Of a DNA stretch of 64,000 nucleotides, positions 44,088 through 55,298 are shown piece after piece (position 1 is the stretch's first letter; each line of letters starts with the position of its first letter). The stretch comes from Alteromonas halophila (GTDB lineage: Bacteria > Pseudomonadota > Gammaproteobacteria > Enterobacterales > Alteromonadaceae). The notes under the pieces were generated by a model. The model was not told where the DNA came from. It ran no database searches and was given only the letters and a program-made list of their open reading frames with translations. The DNA lies in contig NZ_BMXP01000009.1 of the NCBI RefSeq assembly GCF_014651815.1, positions 1 through 64,000 of the forward strand. Reading direction: 5' to 3'. The translations under genes were made by a program, and so were the position numbers.

Positions 44088-45377
44088 ATGTTGATGAGTC
44101 TGAACGAAGGAAGGTCTGACCATAGCACAAGCTCACGCCGCTCATTTCTGAAAGGAACGGCCGCCTTTACCGTCGCCGCTGGTATCACCCCGTTCGCGAT
44201 TGGTCAGCCCCCCCCCGTAATCCGGGTAATGGGCACCCATGTTACGTTGCAGGAGGCCATTCGCAAACAGGCCATGGACGACCTGGCGATTGATATTCAG
44301 TTTGCGCCGGGTGGCAGTGCCGCAGTCCTGCAAAAAGCCTCGATGAACCCAGCCAGCTTCGATTTGTATGAGCAATGGTCCAACAGTATCAATGTTCTGT
44401 GGCGCTCAAAGGCGATCCAGCCTATAGAGAAGAAGCGCATTACGTACTGGAATGAAATTAACAGCCTGAGTAAAACCGGCAAAGTCACTCCTGAGGCAAA
44501 GCTCGGTGCCGGAGATGCCCCGCACCGCATTCTAAATGTACAGCCTGATGGCAGTCTGGGGGTAAATTCAACGGACACGGTAAGCTTTCTGCCTTACGTC
44601 CATAACGTTGACTCCTTTGGCTATGACACACGCCGTCTACCCTCGCCCATGAGTCAGGAAGAAGAAAGCTGGGGCTGGTTGCTCGACGCCCGGGTAAGCG
44701 GTGATGTCGCCATCGTCAATGACCCGACCATAGGCTTGTTTGATCTTGCACTCGCCGCCCAGGCGAAAGGATTTATAACCTTTGATGATATCGGCGCCAT
44801 TACCCGGGATGAACTGGACTTGCTCTTTTCTGTTCTGGTCGAGCTTACCCAACTCAATCATTTTAGCGGCTTCTGGACGTCGGTTCCCGAGTCGGTGCAG
44901 TTTATGCGTTCGCAGCGGGTCGTCATTGAAAGCATGTTTTCGCCGGCCGTCTCAGCACTCAATGGCGAGGATATACCTGTACGGTTTGCCGCACCTAAAG
45001 AAGGCTACCGTGGCTGGCATGGTGTCATGTGTTTATCCGCCATGACCGAGGGGCGCGCGAAAGATGCGGCCTATGAATACATGAACTGGTGGCTCTCAGG
45101 CTGGCCTGGCGCTTTTATCGCCAGACAGGGTTACTATATCTCCAACCCCGAGCGTTCGGCACATTACCTGAGTGACGCTGAATGGGCTTACTGGTATCAG
45201 GGTAAGCCCGCAGCAGAGCCACTTCGTGGTCCTGATGGTAAGATTTCGGTGCGTAAGGGTGAACAACGCTCCGGAGGCAGCTACGAAGATCGCTTCAGCA
45301 ATGTGGCGGTCTGGAATACGGTTATGCCAACGTACGAATACAGTCTGCAAAAGTGGTATGAGTTTATTACCTCATGA
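44088..45377 (+). CDS. Tat-exported periplasmic solute-binding protein (ABC type, orphan)
   Basis: The 429-residue protein has a twin-arginine signal (SSRRSFLKGTAAF, RR at 17-18). The mature part resembles extracellular solute-binding proteins of the spermidine/putrescine (PotD) class: 'VIRVMGTHVTLQEAI' at the start and 'SFLPYVHNVDSFGYDTR' in the middle. No ABC permease or ATPase gene is nearby. Its stop lies 24 bases before the hybrid kinase gene. This layout suggests it presents a ligand to the kinase (as TorT does for TorS) rather than serving transport. The ligand is unknown. Confidence 0.82.
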   Translation: MLMSLNEGRSDHSTSSRRSFLKGTAAFTVAAGITPFAIGQPPPVIRVMGTHVTLQEAIRKQAMDDLAIDIQFAPGGSAAVLQKASMNPASFDLYEQWSNSINVLWRSKAIQPIEKKRITYWNEINSLSKTGKVTPEAKLGAGDAPHRILNVQPDGSLGVNSTDTVSFLPYVHNVDSFGYDTRRLPSPMSQEEESWGWLLDARVSGDVAIVNDPTIGLFDLALAAQAKGFITFDDIGAITRDELDLLFSVLVELTQLNHFSGFWTSVPESVQFMRSQRVVIESMFSPAVSALNGEDIPVRFAAPKEGYRGWHGVMCLSAMTEGRAKDAAYEYMNWWLSGWPGAFIARQGYYISNPERSAHYLSDAEWAYWYQGKPAAEPLRGPDGKISVRKGEQRSGGSYEDRFSNVAVWNTVMPTYEYSLQKWYEFITS

Positions 45378-45401
45378 CGAAAAGGTAGAGGACGTGTCTG
45401 A

Positions 45402-48086
45402 ATGCTAAGTTCGATTCGAACCCAACTGGTGCTGGTGCTATCAGCACTGGTTATTCTGTTGCTGTTGCAAGGGGTTATAGCCAGGCAGAACCAGACTGTA
45501 CTGATTGACGGGCTGCAAAGCACTGGACAGGCGGTTGTCGACGTCGCCCGGGTTAAGGAACTGGAGCGTGAGATACTGGATTTGCAACGCAATGTTCTGA
45601 TTTATAAGGAGAATGCGAGCGAATCTGCGGTCAGACGGTTTGAGCGGCTGATGCTTCAGATTGACGACAAGCTTACACGACTCGAGCAAACCAATATTAC
45701 CCAGAATACTCCGCTTGCCGATAAAGAGACTCTGACCCGCATGCGCGGCCACCTGGAATCGTATCAGAACAATTTTCGCGACGTGGTTAAAGCGCGGGCA
45801 ACCCGCGACGAGCTGGTCGATCGCGGCTCGCTCACCGACATTATCGCATTTAAACAGTACATTGCTGATGTGTCTGAAGGCTCAGCGATGCCCCCTGCCA
45901 CCGTGGCCTCACTGAAACACGATGCCCTGATCGCAGAGAATGCCGTCTTCAAATACCTGATTAGTCCGGAGCGGGCACTGCTTACGACCTTTACTCAGGC
46001 AATGGACAGGACCCGTGAGACGGTTCAGGCATTCCCGCCTGTTGCCGCCGAGCTGATGCCACTACTAAGTGAAGCGGAAAATCATTTTTTAAAGTTAACG
46101 CAAATTACGCAGGGCAACCTGTTTCTGGTTAATGTCGTTATGGCAGGATCTGCCAACGAGTTTTTGTATTTGAGCGACCAGCTAACTGAGCAGGTCACAG
46201 CGCGTATGGAGCGTATCAAGCAACAAACACAGGAACGCGCAGAGAGTACCCGCCGTAACGGCGAGTTATTTTCGTTCATCGCAATTGTTCTGGCCTGTTT
46301 AACCGCACTATTTACGGCTTACCGCATTCTTGGCCCTATTCGTTCGATAACCGATATCTTTATTCGTCTGTCTGACGACGAGGAAAGTGGCGAAATCCCA
46401 GGGAGTAACCGCCGTGATGAAATTGGCAAGCTGGCGCGTGCTGCCCATGTCTTTCAGAATAAAAACCGCCAGACAGAAGAGCTGCTACAAGATGCTACCG
46501 AGATGAATAGCCAGCTTGAGCGACTCAATCAGGAACTGGTCGATTCTAAACGGCGTGCCGAGCAGGCCACTGCCTCAAAGAGTATCTTTCTGGCTAATAT
46601 GAGCCATGAAATCCGTACGCCACTTAACGGTATTGTGGGGCTGATAGAGTTAGCGCAGCAACAGGACATGTCTGAGACAATGCGACAATACCTGGAAAAA
46701 GCGGCCTACTCCAGCCAAATTCTAATGACCGTCATTAATGACATTCTTGATTTTTCAAAGATCGAGGCGGGTAAACTGAATATTGAAGAAGTGAGCTTTT
46801 CACTGCATTCCCTGTTTGACAACCTGCTTACTGTGATCGCCCTGCGCGCCAGGGAAAAGAACCTTAACGTTACACTAACGGTTGCCCCAAGCCTCCCTTC
46901 TCAGGTTATCGGTGATCCGCTGCGTATCGCACAGATCCTAATGAACATTGGAGCCAATGCAGTGAAGTTCACTGACCACGGCGGTGTGGATATTCGCTTT
47001 GACGGTAGCCTCAATGACAAAGGCAACCAGGTGTCCCTGATCATGACTATTGAAGATTCAGGTATTGGTATGTCGGAAGGCCAGTTAAACCGTATTTTTC
47101 AGCCATTCACACAGGCCGATGGATCGACGAACCGCAAGTACGGGGGCACCGGACTGGGGCTGGCTATTGTTAAACAGCTTACTGAGCTTATGAATGGTAA
47201 GCTGGATGTAGAATCTGCACCGGGTCGAGGCAGCCGCTTTGCAGTTACCCTGCCTCTGCGTGTATTTCAGCATCAGTCAGGGATTATCAGCGCGTTACCG
47301 GCATTACCAGTTGACACACAGTACGTTACAGATACACCACTTTTACCCGACGCCTACCAGGAAGTGGCCAGACTGGAAGAATGTCTGACACCAAAATCGA
47401 TCCTCGAAAAAGATTTTTCTCCACCTGAATGTCTGCTGGTTGATATCGAGCATTTACAGGCATTTCGCGACCGCCTCCCGCAGTTACAAACGTACAGAGA
47501 CCAGGGGTGTGCAGTGGGGCTGATACTGCAAACCTTTGGTGGCTCGAATAGTGATAAGTATACCTCGCAGTGGACCGGCCCTATGATTATGCACCCGTTC
47601 ACTCCGTTGCAGTTTGAACGGTTTATCACGGAACTGGCCAGTAAAGAGCAGCACAGTGTCACCATCACTTCTTCAGAGCGTACTGAGCCTGCGCTGGACG
47701 GCCATGTTTTGCTGGTTGAAGACAACAGTATCAATCAGGTTGTGGCCGGAGAAATGCTTAACAGTCTCGGGCTGACCTTTGATATTGCTGAAAATGGCAG
47801 ACAGGCCATTAGCCGAATTGAAAACTCGCCGCACTACGACGCGGTTTTGATGGATGTACAAATGCCTGTGATGGACGGCTTAGAAGCTACCACTATTTTA
47901 CGCGAGAGCGGCTACTCCACATTACCCATTATTGGATTGTCAGCCAATGCCATGAAAGAAGATACCATTCAGTCTGAAACCGCAGGGATGAATGATTATC
48001 TGACCAAACCGGTCAAGCGGGCTGCGCTGCGCGATGCCCTGAAGCCTTTTTTAAGCCAGCACTCAGAGACTAACGAAGAGCAATAA
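45402..48086 (+). CDS. Hybrid sensor histidine kinase with HAMP, HisKA, HATPase and receiver domains
   Basis: The 894-residue protein has a membrane helix (about 8-27), a long periplasmic helical sensor (28-288), a second helix (289-310), then HAMP and a coiled coil. HisKA has His402 in 'ANMSHEIRTPLNG'. HATPase has 'IGANAVKFTD', 'EDSGIGMSEGQL' and 'GGTGLGLAIVKQL'. Residues 640-750 look like a degenerate receiver lacking the phospho-Asp. An intact receiver (768-885) has D818 in 'VLMDVQMPVMDG' and K869. There is no Hpt domain or DNA-binding output. TorS-like periplasmic sensing with the upstream binding protein is likely. Confidence 0.88.
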   Translation: MLSSIRTQLVLVLSALVILLLLQGVIARQNQTVLIDGLQSTGQAVVDVARVKELEREILDLQRNVLIYKENASESAVRRFERLMLQIDDKLTRLEQTNITQNTPLADKETLTRMRGHLESYQNNFRDVVKARATRDELVDRGSLTDIIAFKQYIADVSEGSAMPPATVASLKHDALIAENAVFKYLISPERALLTTFTQAMDRTRETVQAFPPVAAELMPLLSEAENHFLKLTQITQGNLFLVNVVMAGSANEFLYLSDQLTEQVTARMERIKQQTQERAESTRRNGELFSFIAIVLACLTALFTAYRILGPIRSITDIFIRLSDDEESGEIPGSNRRDEIGKLARAAHVFQNKNRQTEELLQDATEMNSQLERLNQELVDSKRRAEQATASKSIFLANMSHEIRTPLNGIVGLIELAQQQDMSETMRQYLEKAAYSSQILMTVINDILDFSKIEAGKLNIEEVSFSLHSLFDNLLTVIALRAREKNLNVTLTVAPSLPSQVIGDPLRIAQILMNIGANAVKFTDHGGVDIRFDGSLNDKGNQVSLIMTIEDSGIGMSEGQLNRIFQPFTQADGSTNRKYGGTGLGLAIVKQLTELMNGKLDVESAPGRGSRFAVTLPLRVFQHQSGIISALPALPVDTQYVTDTPLLPDAYQEVARLEECLTPKSILEKDFSPPECLLVDIEHLQAFRDRLPQLQTYRDQGCAVGLILQTFGGSNSDKYTSQWTGPMIMHPFTPLQFERFITELASKEQHSVTITSSERTEPALDGHVLLVEDNSINQVVAGEMLNSLGLTFDIAENGRQAISRIENSPHYDAVLMDVQMPVMDGLEATTILRESGYSTLPIIGLSANAMKEDTIQSETAGMNDYLTKPVKRAALRDALKPFLSQHSETNEEQ

Positions 48087-48111
48087 AAAAGCTGCCCGCA
48101 GGCAGCTTTTT
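48086..48111. terminator. Bidirectional rho-independent terminator between hybrid kinase and valS
   Basis: AAAAAGCTGCC and GGCAGCTTTTT are perfectly complementary around a CGCA loop, with A- and T-runs at the two ends. It lies between the converging stops and overlaps the last base of the kinase gene. Confidence 0.92.
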
Positions 48112-48122
48112 GGTTACTTGCA

Positions 48123-50897
48123 TTAAAGCGCAGAAATGGTGTGATGCTGCGCCTTGAGTTTCTCCAGTTGCTTCTCTGCGTCCTGAAGCTTAGTCCGTTC
48201 TTTTTCTATTACCGCTTCCGGGGCATTGCTGACAAACTTGTCATTCGCCAGTTTACCCTGCGTGCGGGCGACATCTTTCTCAACTTTTTCCATTGCCTTA
48301 TTAAGACGCGCAAGTTCCGCATCTTTATCAATCAGGCCGGCCATGGGAATGAGAATTTCCATGTCACCTACCAGTGCGGTGGCACTGGCGGGCGCTTCCT
48401 CACCCTCGCTGAGCACTTTCACTGACTCAAGTTTTGCCAGCTTGTCTAAAAACATATCGGCGTCAGACAAACGGCGTTTATCTTCCTGCGACACATGCTT
48501 CAGTAAGGCGTTTAATGGTTTATTCGGCGAGATGTCCATTTCACCGCGGATATTACGTATACCCACAATGAACGTTTTCACCCACTCAATATCAGCCAGT
48601 ACCTGATCATCCTGCCTGGCGCTTTGTTGCTCAGGGAACGGTTGCGTCATGATGCTGCTGGTGTCAGATACGTCAACGGCGCTGACCGCGGCTACCCGCT
48701 GCCAGATTGTATCGGTGATAAACGGCATAAAGGGGTGAAGCAAACGTAGCAAATGCTCCAGCACGTTGATTAGCGTATGTCGGGTGCCCCGCTTCTCAGC
48801 CTCACTGCTATTGTCGTTATTCAGCACCGGCTTGGTTAACTCAAGATACCAGTCGCAGAACTGATTCCAGGTAAACTCATACAGCGCTTGCGCAGCGATA
48901 TCGAAACGGTAATCCGCAATCGCTCGCTCAAATTCACCGAGGGTTTGCTGAAACTTCGCCCATACCCAGCGGTCAGCCAGACTCAGGACCATCTCACCAC
49001 CCTCACGCCCGGTGTCCTGCTCTTCACAGTTCATCAGCACAAAGCGCGAGGCATTCCAGATTTTATTACAGAAGTTGCGGTAGCCTTCGACACGTCCCAT
49101 ATCAAAATTGATGTCACGGCTGGTCGACGCCATCGAAACAAACGTGAAGCGCAGTGCGTCGGTGCCATAGGCCTGAATACCGTCAGGAAACTCTTTGCGG
49201 GTACGCTTGGCGATTTTCTCAGCCAGTTGGGGCTGCATCATGCCTGACGTGCGCTTATCTACCAGTGAATCGGCCGCAATGCCATCGATAAGATCGATAG
49301 GATCCAGCACATTCCCTTTGGACTTTGACATCTTATCGCCATTTTCATCGCGGATAAGGCCCGTGATATAAATGTCTTTAAAGGGAATTTTACCGGTAAA
49401 CTTCTTGGTCATCATGATCATTCTGGCTACCCAGAAGAAAATGATATCGAACCCGGTAACCAGTACCGATGAGGGTACAAACGTCTCTAGTTCCGGCGTT
49501 TCTTCCGGCCAGCCTAATGTGGCAAACGGCCACAGCGCAGAAGAAAACCAGGTATCCAGTACGTCTTCATCCTGCTGCAACTCAGTGGTTTCATTCAGGC
49601 CGTAGCGCTCTCTGACTTCCCTCTCGGTGCGGGCTACATAGACATTGCCCGCATCATCATACCAGGCAGGGATCCGATGGCCCCACCACAGTTGCCGAGA
49701 GATGCACCAGTCCTGAATATTATTCATCCACTGATAATAGGTTTTATTCCAGTTTTCCGGAATAAAACGGATCTCACCACTTTCAACTGCGTCAATCGCC
49801 GGCTTCGCCAGCGACTCAACTGCCACGTACCACTGATCCGTCAGATAGGGCTCGATAACCGCATTGGTTCGATCACCTCGGGGAACTTTGAGCTTATGCT
49901 TGTCAATTTTGACCAGCAGTCCCTCTGCGTCCAAATCCTCGACAATTTTCTTGCGTGCCTCAAACCGATCCATTCCCTGATAGGCCTGTGGCGCCTCGTC
50001 GTTAATCTTAGCGTCGGCGGTCAGTACATTGATCATTTCCAGGTTGTGACGCTTACCCATGTCATAGTCATTAAAATCATGGGCAGGCGTTATTTTCACA
50101 CAGCCTGTACCAAACTCAGGATCGACATAGTCATCAGCAATAATGGGGATCAGGCGTCCGGTAATGGGTAGCTTTATGTGCTTGCCAACCAGCTTTTTGT
50201 AGCGTTCATCATCCGGATGAACGGCCACCGCGGTATCGCCCAGCATGGTTTCCGGGCGCGTCGTTGCCACCACCAGCTCACCGTCGCCATCCGCCAGCGG
50301 ATAACGCATATGCCACATGTGACCGTCTTCTTCTTCGTTCAGTACTTCCAGATCAGAGACTGCCGTGTGCAGCACTGGATCCCAGTTTACCAGCCGTTTA
50401 CCGCGGTAAATCAGCCCTTCTTCATGCAGTTTTACGAATACTTCGGTCACGGCATTCGACAGATTGTCGTCCATGGTAAACACTTCACGCGACCAGTCGG
50501 GGGAGGTCCCTAACCGGCGCATCTGACTGGTGATGGTACCGCCACTTTCGGCTTTCCATTCCCAGACCTTTTTAATGAAGTCTTCGCGACCCAGGTCATG
50601 GCGGGTTTTGCCTTCGGCATTCAGTTTACGCTCGACGACCATTTGGGTGGCGATCCCGGCGTGGTCGGTACCAACCTGCCACAGGGTATTGTCACCTTTC
50701 ATACGGTGATAGCGGGTCAGTGCATCCATAATGGTTTGCTGAAAGCCGTGGCCCATGTGCAGGCTCCCCGTTACATTCGGGGGCGGAAGTAAAATACAGT
50801 AAGGGTCGCCGCTACCTGACGGCTTGAAAAAGCCTTCTTTTTCCCATTTTTCGTAGCACTGTTGTTCGATGGATTGTGGTTCGAAGGTTTTATCCAT
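48123..50897 (-). CDS. valS: Valyl-tRNA synthetase
   Basis: The 924-residue class Ia synthetase has the HIGH motif in '[15 protein letters not shown]' and KMSKS in '[17 protein letters not shown]'. A CP1 editing domain lies between them ('[19 protein letters not shown]'). The C-terminal coiled coil '[22 protein letters not shown]' binds tRNA. It charges tRNA-Val and edits Thr. The start is ATG 50897 with GAGAGTG nearby; TTG 50909 is the frame limit. holC and pepA lie just upstream on the same strand. Confidence 0.97.
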   Translation of the reverse strand: MDKTFEPQSIEQQCYEKWEKEGFFKPSGSGDPYCILLPPPNVTGSLHMGHGFQQTIMDALTRYHRMKGDNTLWQVGTDHAGIATQMVVERKLNAEGKTRHDLGREDFIKKVWEWKAESGGTITSQMRRLGTSPDWSREVFTMDDNLSNAVTEVFVKLHEEGLIYRGKRLVNWDPVLHTAVSDLEVLNEEEDGHMWHMRYPLADGDGELVVATTRPETMLGDTAVAVHPDDERYKKLVGKHIKLPITGRLIPIIADDYVDPEFGTGCVKITPAHDFNDYDMGKRHNLEMINVLTADAKINDEAPQAYQGMDRFEARKKIVEDLDAEGLLVKIDKHKLKVPRGDRTNAVIEPYLTDQWYVAVESLAKPAIDAVESGEIRFIPENWNKTYYQWMNNIQDWCISRQLWWGHRIPAWYDDAGNVYVARTEREVRERYGLNETTELQQDEDVLDTWFSSALWPFATLGWPEETPELETFVPSSVLVTGFDIIFFWVARMIMMTKKFTGKIPFKDIYITGLIRDENGDKMSKSKGNVLDPIDLIDGIAADSLVDKRTSGMMQPQLAEKIAKRTRKEFPDGIQAYGTDALRFTFVSMASTSRDINFDMGRVEGYRNFCNKIWNASRFVLMNCEEQDTGREGGEMVLSLADRWVWAKFQQTLGEFERAIADYRFDIAAQALYEFTWNQFCDWYLELTKPVLNNDNSSEAEKRGTRHTLINVLEHLLRLLHPFMPFITDTIWQRVAAVSAVDVSDTSSIMTQPFPEQQSARQDDQVLADIEWVKTFIVGIRNIRGEMDISPNKPLNALLKHVSQEDKRRLSDADMFLDKLAKLESVKVLSEGEEAPASATALVGDMEILIPMAGLIDKDAELARLNKAMEKVEKDVARTQGKLANDKFVSNAPEAVIEKERTKLQDAEKQLEKLKAQHHTISAL

Positions 50898-50911
50898 TGT
50901 CACTCTCAAAA

Positions 50912-51334
50912 TTACGCCGATTTGAACTGCATTGCGCAGCCGGCCTGCTGATACTTTTTATACCGTACCCTCGCCTGTTGTTTGGCGTCGTCTTCCAGGG
51001 GTACGAAATCGATAATGTGCTGGTGATGCTGAGGGGACATCACCAGTTCCTGACTTAAGCTTACCACCACAGGGCGCCGGCCTACCTGGCTGGGCTGCCA
51101 GCAAATCTCGACCGGCGTGCCACTGGGCGGCCCCTCACCATGCATGTTGTGAGGGACAAAACGATCGGAGGGCAGTTGCCACAGCAGGTCGTCAATCTCT
51201 TCCGCTTGCTGCTGATTATCGCACAACACCGCCACCTTTTGTTTATTGGTGTAGGCCTCGGCGATCAGGCTGGCCGCTCTGACCGTTGCGCTGCGCTCCT
51301 GTTCACTCAACTGATAAAACACCACATTTGGCAT
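50912..51334 (-). CDS. holC: DNA polymerase III chi subunit
   Basis: The 140-residue protein fits HolC: '[25 protein letters not shown]' and '[31 protein letters not shown]', then '[12 protein letters not shown]'. Chi links the clamp loader to SSB during replication. It sits six bases after pepA and about 15 bases before valS, a well-known gene order. Confidence 0.95.
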   Translation of the reverse strand: MPNVVFYQLSEQERSATVRAASLIAEAYTNKQKVAVLCDNQQQAEEIDDLLWQLPSDRFVPHNMHGEGPPSGTPVEICWQPSQVGRRPVVVSLSQELVMSPQHHQHIIDFVPLEDDAKQQARVRYKKYQQAGCAMQFKSA

Positions 51335-51340
51335 TAATTA

Positions 51341-52846
51341 TCAGTCCTCAAGCTTAATACCGGCGCGGTTCATCAAAAACTGCGTCAGCATTGGAACAGG
51401 GCGTCCGGTGGCACCTTTATTTTTGCCGCTGCGCCATGCTGTTCCGGCAATATCCAGATGTGCCCAGTTATATTTCTTGGTGAAGCGCGACAGGAAACAC
51501 CCTGCGGTAATACTTCCCGCTGGCTTGCCGCCAAGGTTGGTCATATCGGCAAATGGACTTTCCAGCTGCTCCTGATAATCATCCCACAGCGGCAGGCGCC
51601 ACGCCCGGTCGGCACTTTGTTCTGAGGCATTTAACAGCTCATGGGCCAGCGGATTATGCTGACTCATCAGCGCAGAGGCATGATGTCCCAGCGCCACGAT
51701 ACAGGCACCGGTCAGGGTGGCCAGATCGACCACCAGCTCAGGCTCGAAACGCTCAACATAGGTCAGCGCATCACACAGCACCAGGCGGCCTTCCGCGTCG
51801 GTATTTAATACTTCAACGGTTTGTCCTGACATTGTCGTCAGAATATCGCCCGGACGATAGGCATTGCCATCAGGCATATTTTCACAGCCTGCCAGCACGC
51901 CAATAACATTGATTGGCAGGTTTAACTCAGCCACCGTATGCATCAGCCCCAGTACGCCAGCGGCGCCGCCCATGTCATACTTCATTTCATCCATGGCTTC
52001 GCCTGGCTTGATGGAAATGCCACCGGCATCAAAGGTCAGACCTTTACCAACAAACACAATGGGCGCCTGATCCGCTGGTCCGCCGCGATGGTGAATAATG
52101 CTCATCATGGCATCGTTATGCGAGCCGCGGCTTACCGCCAGATAGGCCTGCATACCCAGCTCTGCCATTTGGGTTTCGTCAACCCCTTCCGCGGTAATGC
52201 TGTCATAATCACTGGCCAGCTTCTGCGCCTGCTCCCAAAGGTACATTGGATTACAGATATTCGGTGGCATATTTGCCACATCTTTGGTGGTGCGTGCCCC
52301 TTTAGATACCGCCAGACCATGATCGATAGCACGTTCACCTACAGTCAGCTCGCGCCGGGTTGGCACATTGAATACAATTTTACGCAATGGTCTGCGCGGC
52401 TCACCTTTCTTGGTTTTCAGGTGCATAAAGGTATAGAGCGAATCTTCTGTGGCCTCAACGGCCTGACGCACTTTCCAGTAGGTGTCACGACCTTTGACAT
52501 GCAGCTCGGTCAGAAAGCATACCGCTTCCATTGAACCGGTTTCGTTTAACGTTCGGATTGTTTTCGCGATAATTTGTTTGTACTGGCGCTCGTCCAGTTC
52601 ACGCTCTTTACCGCAGCCAACCAGCAGAACTCGCTCACTCAGCACGTTTGGCACATGATGAAGCAGTAACATCTGTCCTGCTTTACCTTCCAGGTCGCCA
52701 CGACGCAGCAAATTACTGATATACCCTTCGCTGATTTCATCTAATTGCTCAGCGACCGCAGTTAAGCGACGTGGCTCAAACACCCCAACCACGATGCAGG
52801 CGCTGCGTTGTTTTTCGGGACTGCCACTTTTTACACTAAACTCCAC
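51341..52846 (-). CDS. pepA: Leucyl aminopeptidase PepA
   Basis: The 501-residue M17 aminopeptidase has the signature '[14 protein letters not shown]' and metal ligands in '[31 protein letters not shown]'. The N-terminal macro-like domain is complete. In E. coli, PepA also binds DNA in Xer recombination; that role may or may not hold here. It is first in pepA-holC-valS and is divergent from lptF across a 275-base gap holding the presumed promoters. Confidence 0.97.
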   Translation of the reverse strand: MEFSVKSGSPEKQRSACIVVGVFEPRRLTAVAEQLDEISEGYISNLLRRGDLEGKAGQMLLLHHVPNVLSERVLLVGCGKERELDERQYKQIIAKTIRTLNETGSMEAVCFLTELHVKGRDTYWKVRQAVEATEDSLYTFMHLKTKKGEPRRPLRKIVFNVPTRRELTVGERAIDHGLAVSKGARTTKDVANMPPNICNPMYLWEQAQKLASDYDSITAEGVDETQMAELGMQAYLAVSRGSHNDAMMSIIHHRGGPADQAPIVFVGKGLTFDAGGISIKPGEAMDEMKYDMGGAAGVLGLMHTVAELNLPINVIGVLAGCENMPDGNAYRPGDILTTMSGQTVEVLNTDAEGRLVLCDALTYVERFEPELVVDLATLTGACIVALGHHASALMSQHNPLAHELLNASEQSADRAWRLPLWDDYQEQLESPFADMTNLGGKPAGSITAGCFLSRFTKKYNWAHLDIAGTAWRSGKNKGATGRPVPMLTQFLMNRAGIKLED

Positions 52847-53121
52847 GATGATACCTCGCTGTTGATTCGGTTTTGGATCCTCGCCTTACCGGCGAATTTC
52901 ACGTAACGTTTTGCGCTGCAATATGTTTTAATACGCAGCCAGACTTGCAAGCTGACCACTGATAGCGCAATGTACAATGACTACTCTAAATAACTGTAGT
53001 GTGCCTTACGTTTACTATGCAAACTCAGTTTATGGTTTCAGCCAAAACTTGTAAAAACATTAAGTTTACTCAAAATCGTGCATTCTTTCATTAAAAACTC
53101 AAATTTTCCTGGTGAGGGTTC

Positions 53122-54225
53122 ATGCTGATTTTCCGCTACCTCACCAAAGAAACGCTGAAGTCGCAATTCGCCATCTTCTTTATTTTAATGGCTATTTTTA
53201 TCACATTGCGCTTTGTGCGGGTGCTGGGAGACGCCTCAGATGGCGATATTCCGGCAGGACTGGTATTGGGCTTCCTTGGCCTGTATGCACCTGCGCTGTC
53301 TGCACTGGTGCTGCCTATTAGTGCGTATCTGGGGATCATGCTGGCCCATGGCAGGCTGTATGTGGACAGCGAAATGACAGTACTGCGAGCCTGCGGCGTC
53401 AGCGAGTGGTATATCACCCGGGTCATGCTGATTTTGTCTTTGTTTATAATGGCACTGACCGGCGCGATTACGCTGTACCTGGCGCCCATGGCGGCAGACA
53501 GTGAAGATCAGTTACGGGAAAAGGCCCGTAATGAGGCTGGGTTCTCCACCCTCATCCCTGGTCGGTTTCAGCAAACCGGTAACGAAAAAGCCGTTATCTT
53601 CGTGCATGACATCGACAGCAATAACGACAACCTCAAACGGGTGTTTCTGTCGCAGAATCAGACCAGTACCGGTGAAAACCAGGTGCGCGTGGTATATGCG
53701 CAAAGCGGCTATATTGATGACAGCGAAGACGGCTCACGCAACCTGGTGCTGCGCCAGGGCGTTCAGTACGAGGGTCAGCGGGCCAGAAAAGACTACCGCA
53801 AAGTGGAGTTTGACGAGTATCGTATTCAAATCAACGACACGCCGCCCGAGCAGGACAGGCGTAATGTCAGCGTCATGACCACACCCGAACTGTGGCAGGA
53901 CGACTCCAGTGAGGCCAATGCTGAGTTGCAGTGGCGTCTGGCAATTCCGTTATCAATCCCCTTTCTGGTGCTTATTGCCGTGCCGCTGAGCTCTGTTGAT
54001 CCCAGACAGGGCCGCTTTGGAAAAATGTTTCCGGCGATCCTGCTTTATCTGGGGTACTTCCTACTGCTGCTGGCCAGCAGACGGTTGCTTGAAGATGGCA
54101 AAATGCCCATACAGCTGGGCCTGTGGTGGGTGCATGCCATTATGCTAATCATTGGCATTGCACTGATTGCCCGTGATCGAAAATCAGGCACCCACCTGCG
54201 CGCCTGGGTACTGGGGAAAAAGTAA
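53122..54225 (+). CDS. lptF: LPS export permease LptF
   Basis: The 367-residue inner-membrane protein has six helices in two groups, separated by a large periplasmic beta-jellyroll. Landmarks are 'MLIFRYLTKETLKSQFAIFFIL' and 'SAYLGIMLAHGRLYVDSEMTVLRACG' at the N-terminus, and 'WRLAIPLSIPFLVLIAVPLSSVDPRQGRFGKM' at the C-terminal side. It forms the LptB2FG transporter that extracts LPS from the inner membrane. GTGAGGG precedes the ATG. It shares one base with the lptG start. Confidence 0.97.
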   Translation: MLIFRYLTKETLKSQFAIFFILMAIFITLRFVRVLGDASDGDIPAGLVLGFLGLYAPALSALVLPISAYLGIMLAHGRLYVDSEMTVLRACGVSEWYITRVMLILSLFIMALTGAITLYLAPMAADSEDQLREKARNEAGFSTLIPGRFQQTGNEKAVIFVHDIDSNNDNLKRVFLSQNQTSTGENQVRVVYAQSGYIDDSEDGSRNLVLRQGVQYEGQRARKDYRKVEFDEYRIQINDTPPEQDRRNVSVMTTPELWQDDSSEANAELQWRLAIPLSIPFLVLIAVPLSSVDPRQGRFGKMFPAILLYLGYFLLLLASRRLLEDGKMPIQLGLWWVHAIMLIIGIALIARDRKSGTHLRAWVLGKK

Positions 54226-55286
54226 TGTTTAAGCTGCTTGATTATTACATCGCCCGCACACTGCTTAGTACTATTGGAGCAACGTTATCAGTGCTGATTG
54301 GCCTGTCAGCACTCATTAAGTTCGTCGAGCAGTTGCGTAAGCTGGGCGAAGGTGACTACGACATTATGCTGGCCGCCATTTACGTGATCCTAAGCCTGCC
54401 CAGGGAACTGGAGCTGTTTTTTCCGATGGCCACGTTGTTAGGCGGCCTGATTGGTATGGGCGTGCTGGCCAGTAACAGTGAACTGGTGGTGATGCAGGCC
54501 TCCGGGCTAAGTCGCTGGAATATTATTTCCTCGGCCATGAAGGCCGCAGTAGTGATGATTATAGTGGTGATGGCTGTGGGTGAATGGGTCACGCCTTTCA
54601 GTGAATCCAAGGCCAAACAAATACGCACAGAAGCACTGACCGGCGGGAGTTTGTTTTCATCTGAGCAGCTGGTCTGGGCCAAAGATGGTGAGCACTTTGT
54701 CAGTATTGGCCAGGTTATCTCGCGCGAACGGTTACGTGATATCAGTATTTTTGATTTCCGCGGCGATCTGACACTGAGAAGTATTACCTATGCACAAAGT
54801 GGCCGGTTTAATGAGGATGGCTGGCAACTGCGCAATGTTAATATTACGCAGATCAATGAAAGTCAGGTGACAGACGAGCAGCAGGCTCAGATGAACTGGG
54901 ATTCGACACTGACCCCGGATAAGCTTGGTATTGTTGCCGTGAAGCCAGAAGCCTTGTCGATTCGAGGCTTACTCGATTACATCGACTACCTGGAAAATAA
55001 TGCCCAGGATGCCAGCCGCTACGAGCTTGCCCTGTGGCGCAAAATCCTGCAACCGGTTTCGGTCGGTGTGATGTTGCTGATGGCGCTGTCGTTTATCTTT
55101 GGTCCGCTGCGCAGTGTGACAATGGGCGCAAGAGTCATTATGGGCGTGTTAGTCGGGTTTGGTTTTTTTATTACCAACGAAGTGTTTGGGCCTTTAAGCC
55201 TGGTGTACAACCTGCCGCCGTTTCTGGGGGCACTGCTACCCAGTGTGCTGTTCGCCAGTGTCGCCGCGCTGTTACTCAGGCGCTGA
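54225..55286 (+). CDS. lptG: LPS export permease LptG
   Basis: The 353-residue partner of LptF has the same two-part membrane layout: 'LDYYIARTLLSTIGATLSVLIGL' and 'LPRELELFFPMATLLGGLIGMGVLASNSELVVMQASG'. The periplasmic domain precedes the C-terminal helices with 'LPPFLGALLPSVLFASVAALLL'. It begins on the last base of the lptF stop (TAATG), indicating translational coupling. Its 3' end is 12 bases from the RDD gene's stop. Confidence 0.97.
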   Translation: MFKLLDYYIARTLLSTIGATLSVLIGLSALIKFVEQLRKLGEGDYDIMLAAIYVILSLPRELELFFPMATLLGGLIGMGVLASNSELVVMQASGLSRWNIISSAMKAAVVMIIVVMAVGEWVTPFSESKAKQIRTEALTGGSLFSSEQLVWAKDGEHFVSIGQVISRERLRDISIFDFRGDLTLRSITYAQSGRFNEDGWQLRNVNITQINESQVTDEQQAQMNWDSTLTPDKLGIVAVKPEALSIRGLLDYIDYLENNAQDASRYELALWRKILQPVSVGVMLLMALSFIFGPLRSVTMGARVIMGVLVGFGFFITNEVFGPLSLVYNLPPFLGALLPSVLFASVAALLLRR

Positions 55287-55298
55287 CGCCTCGAACCG

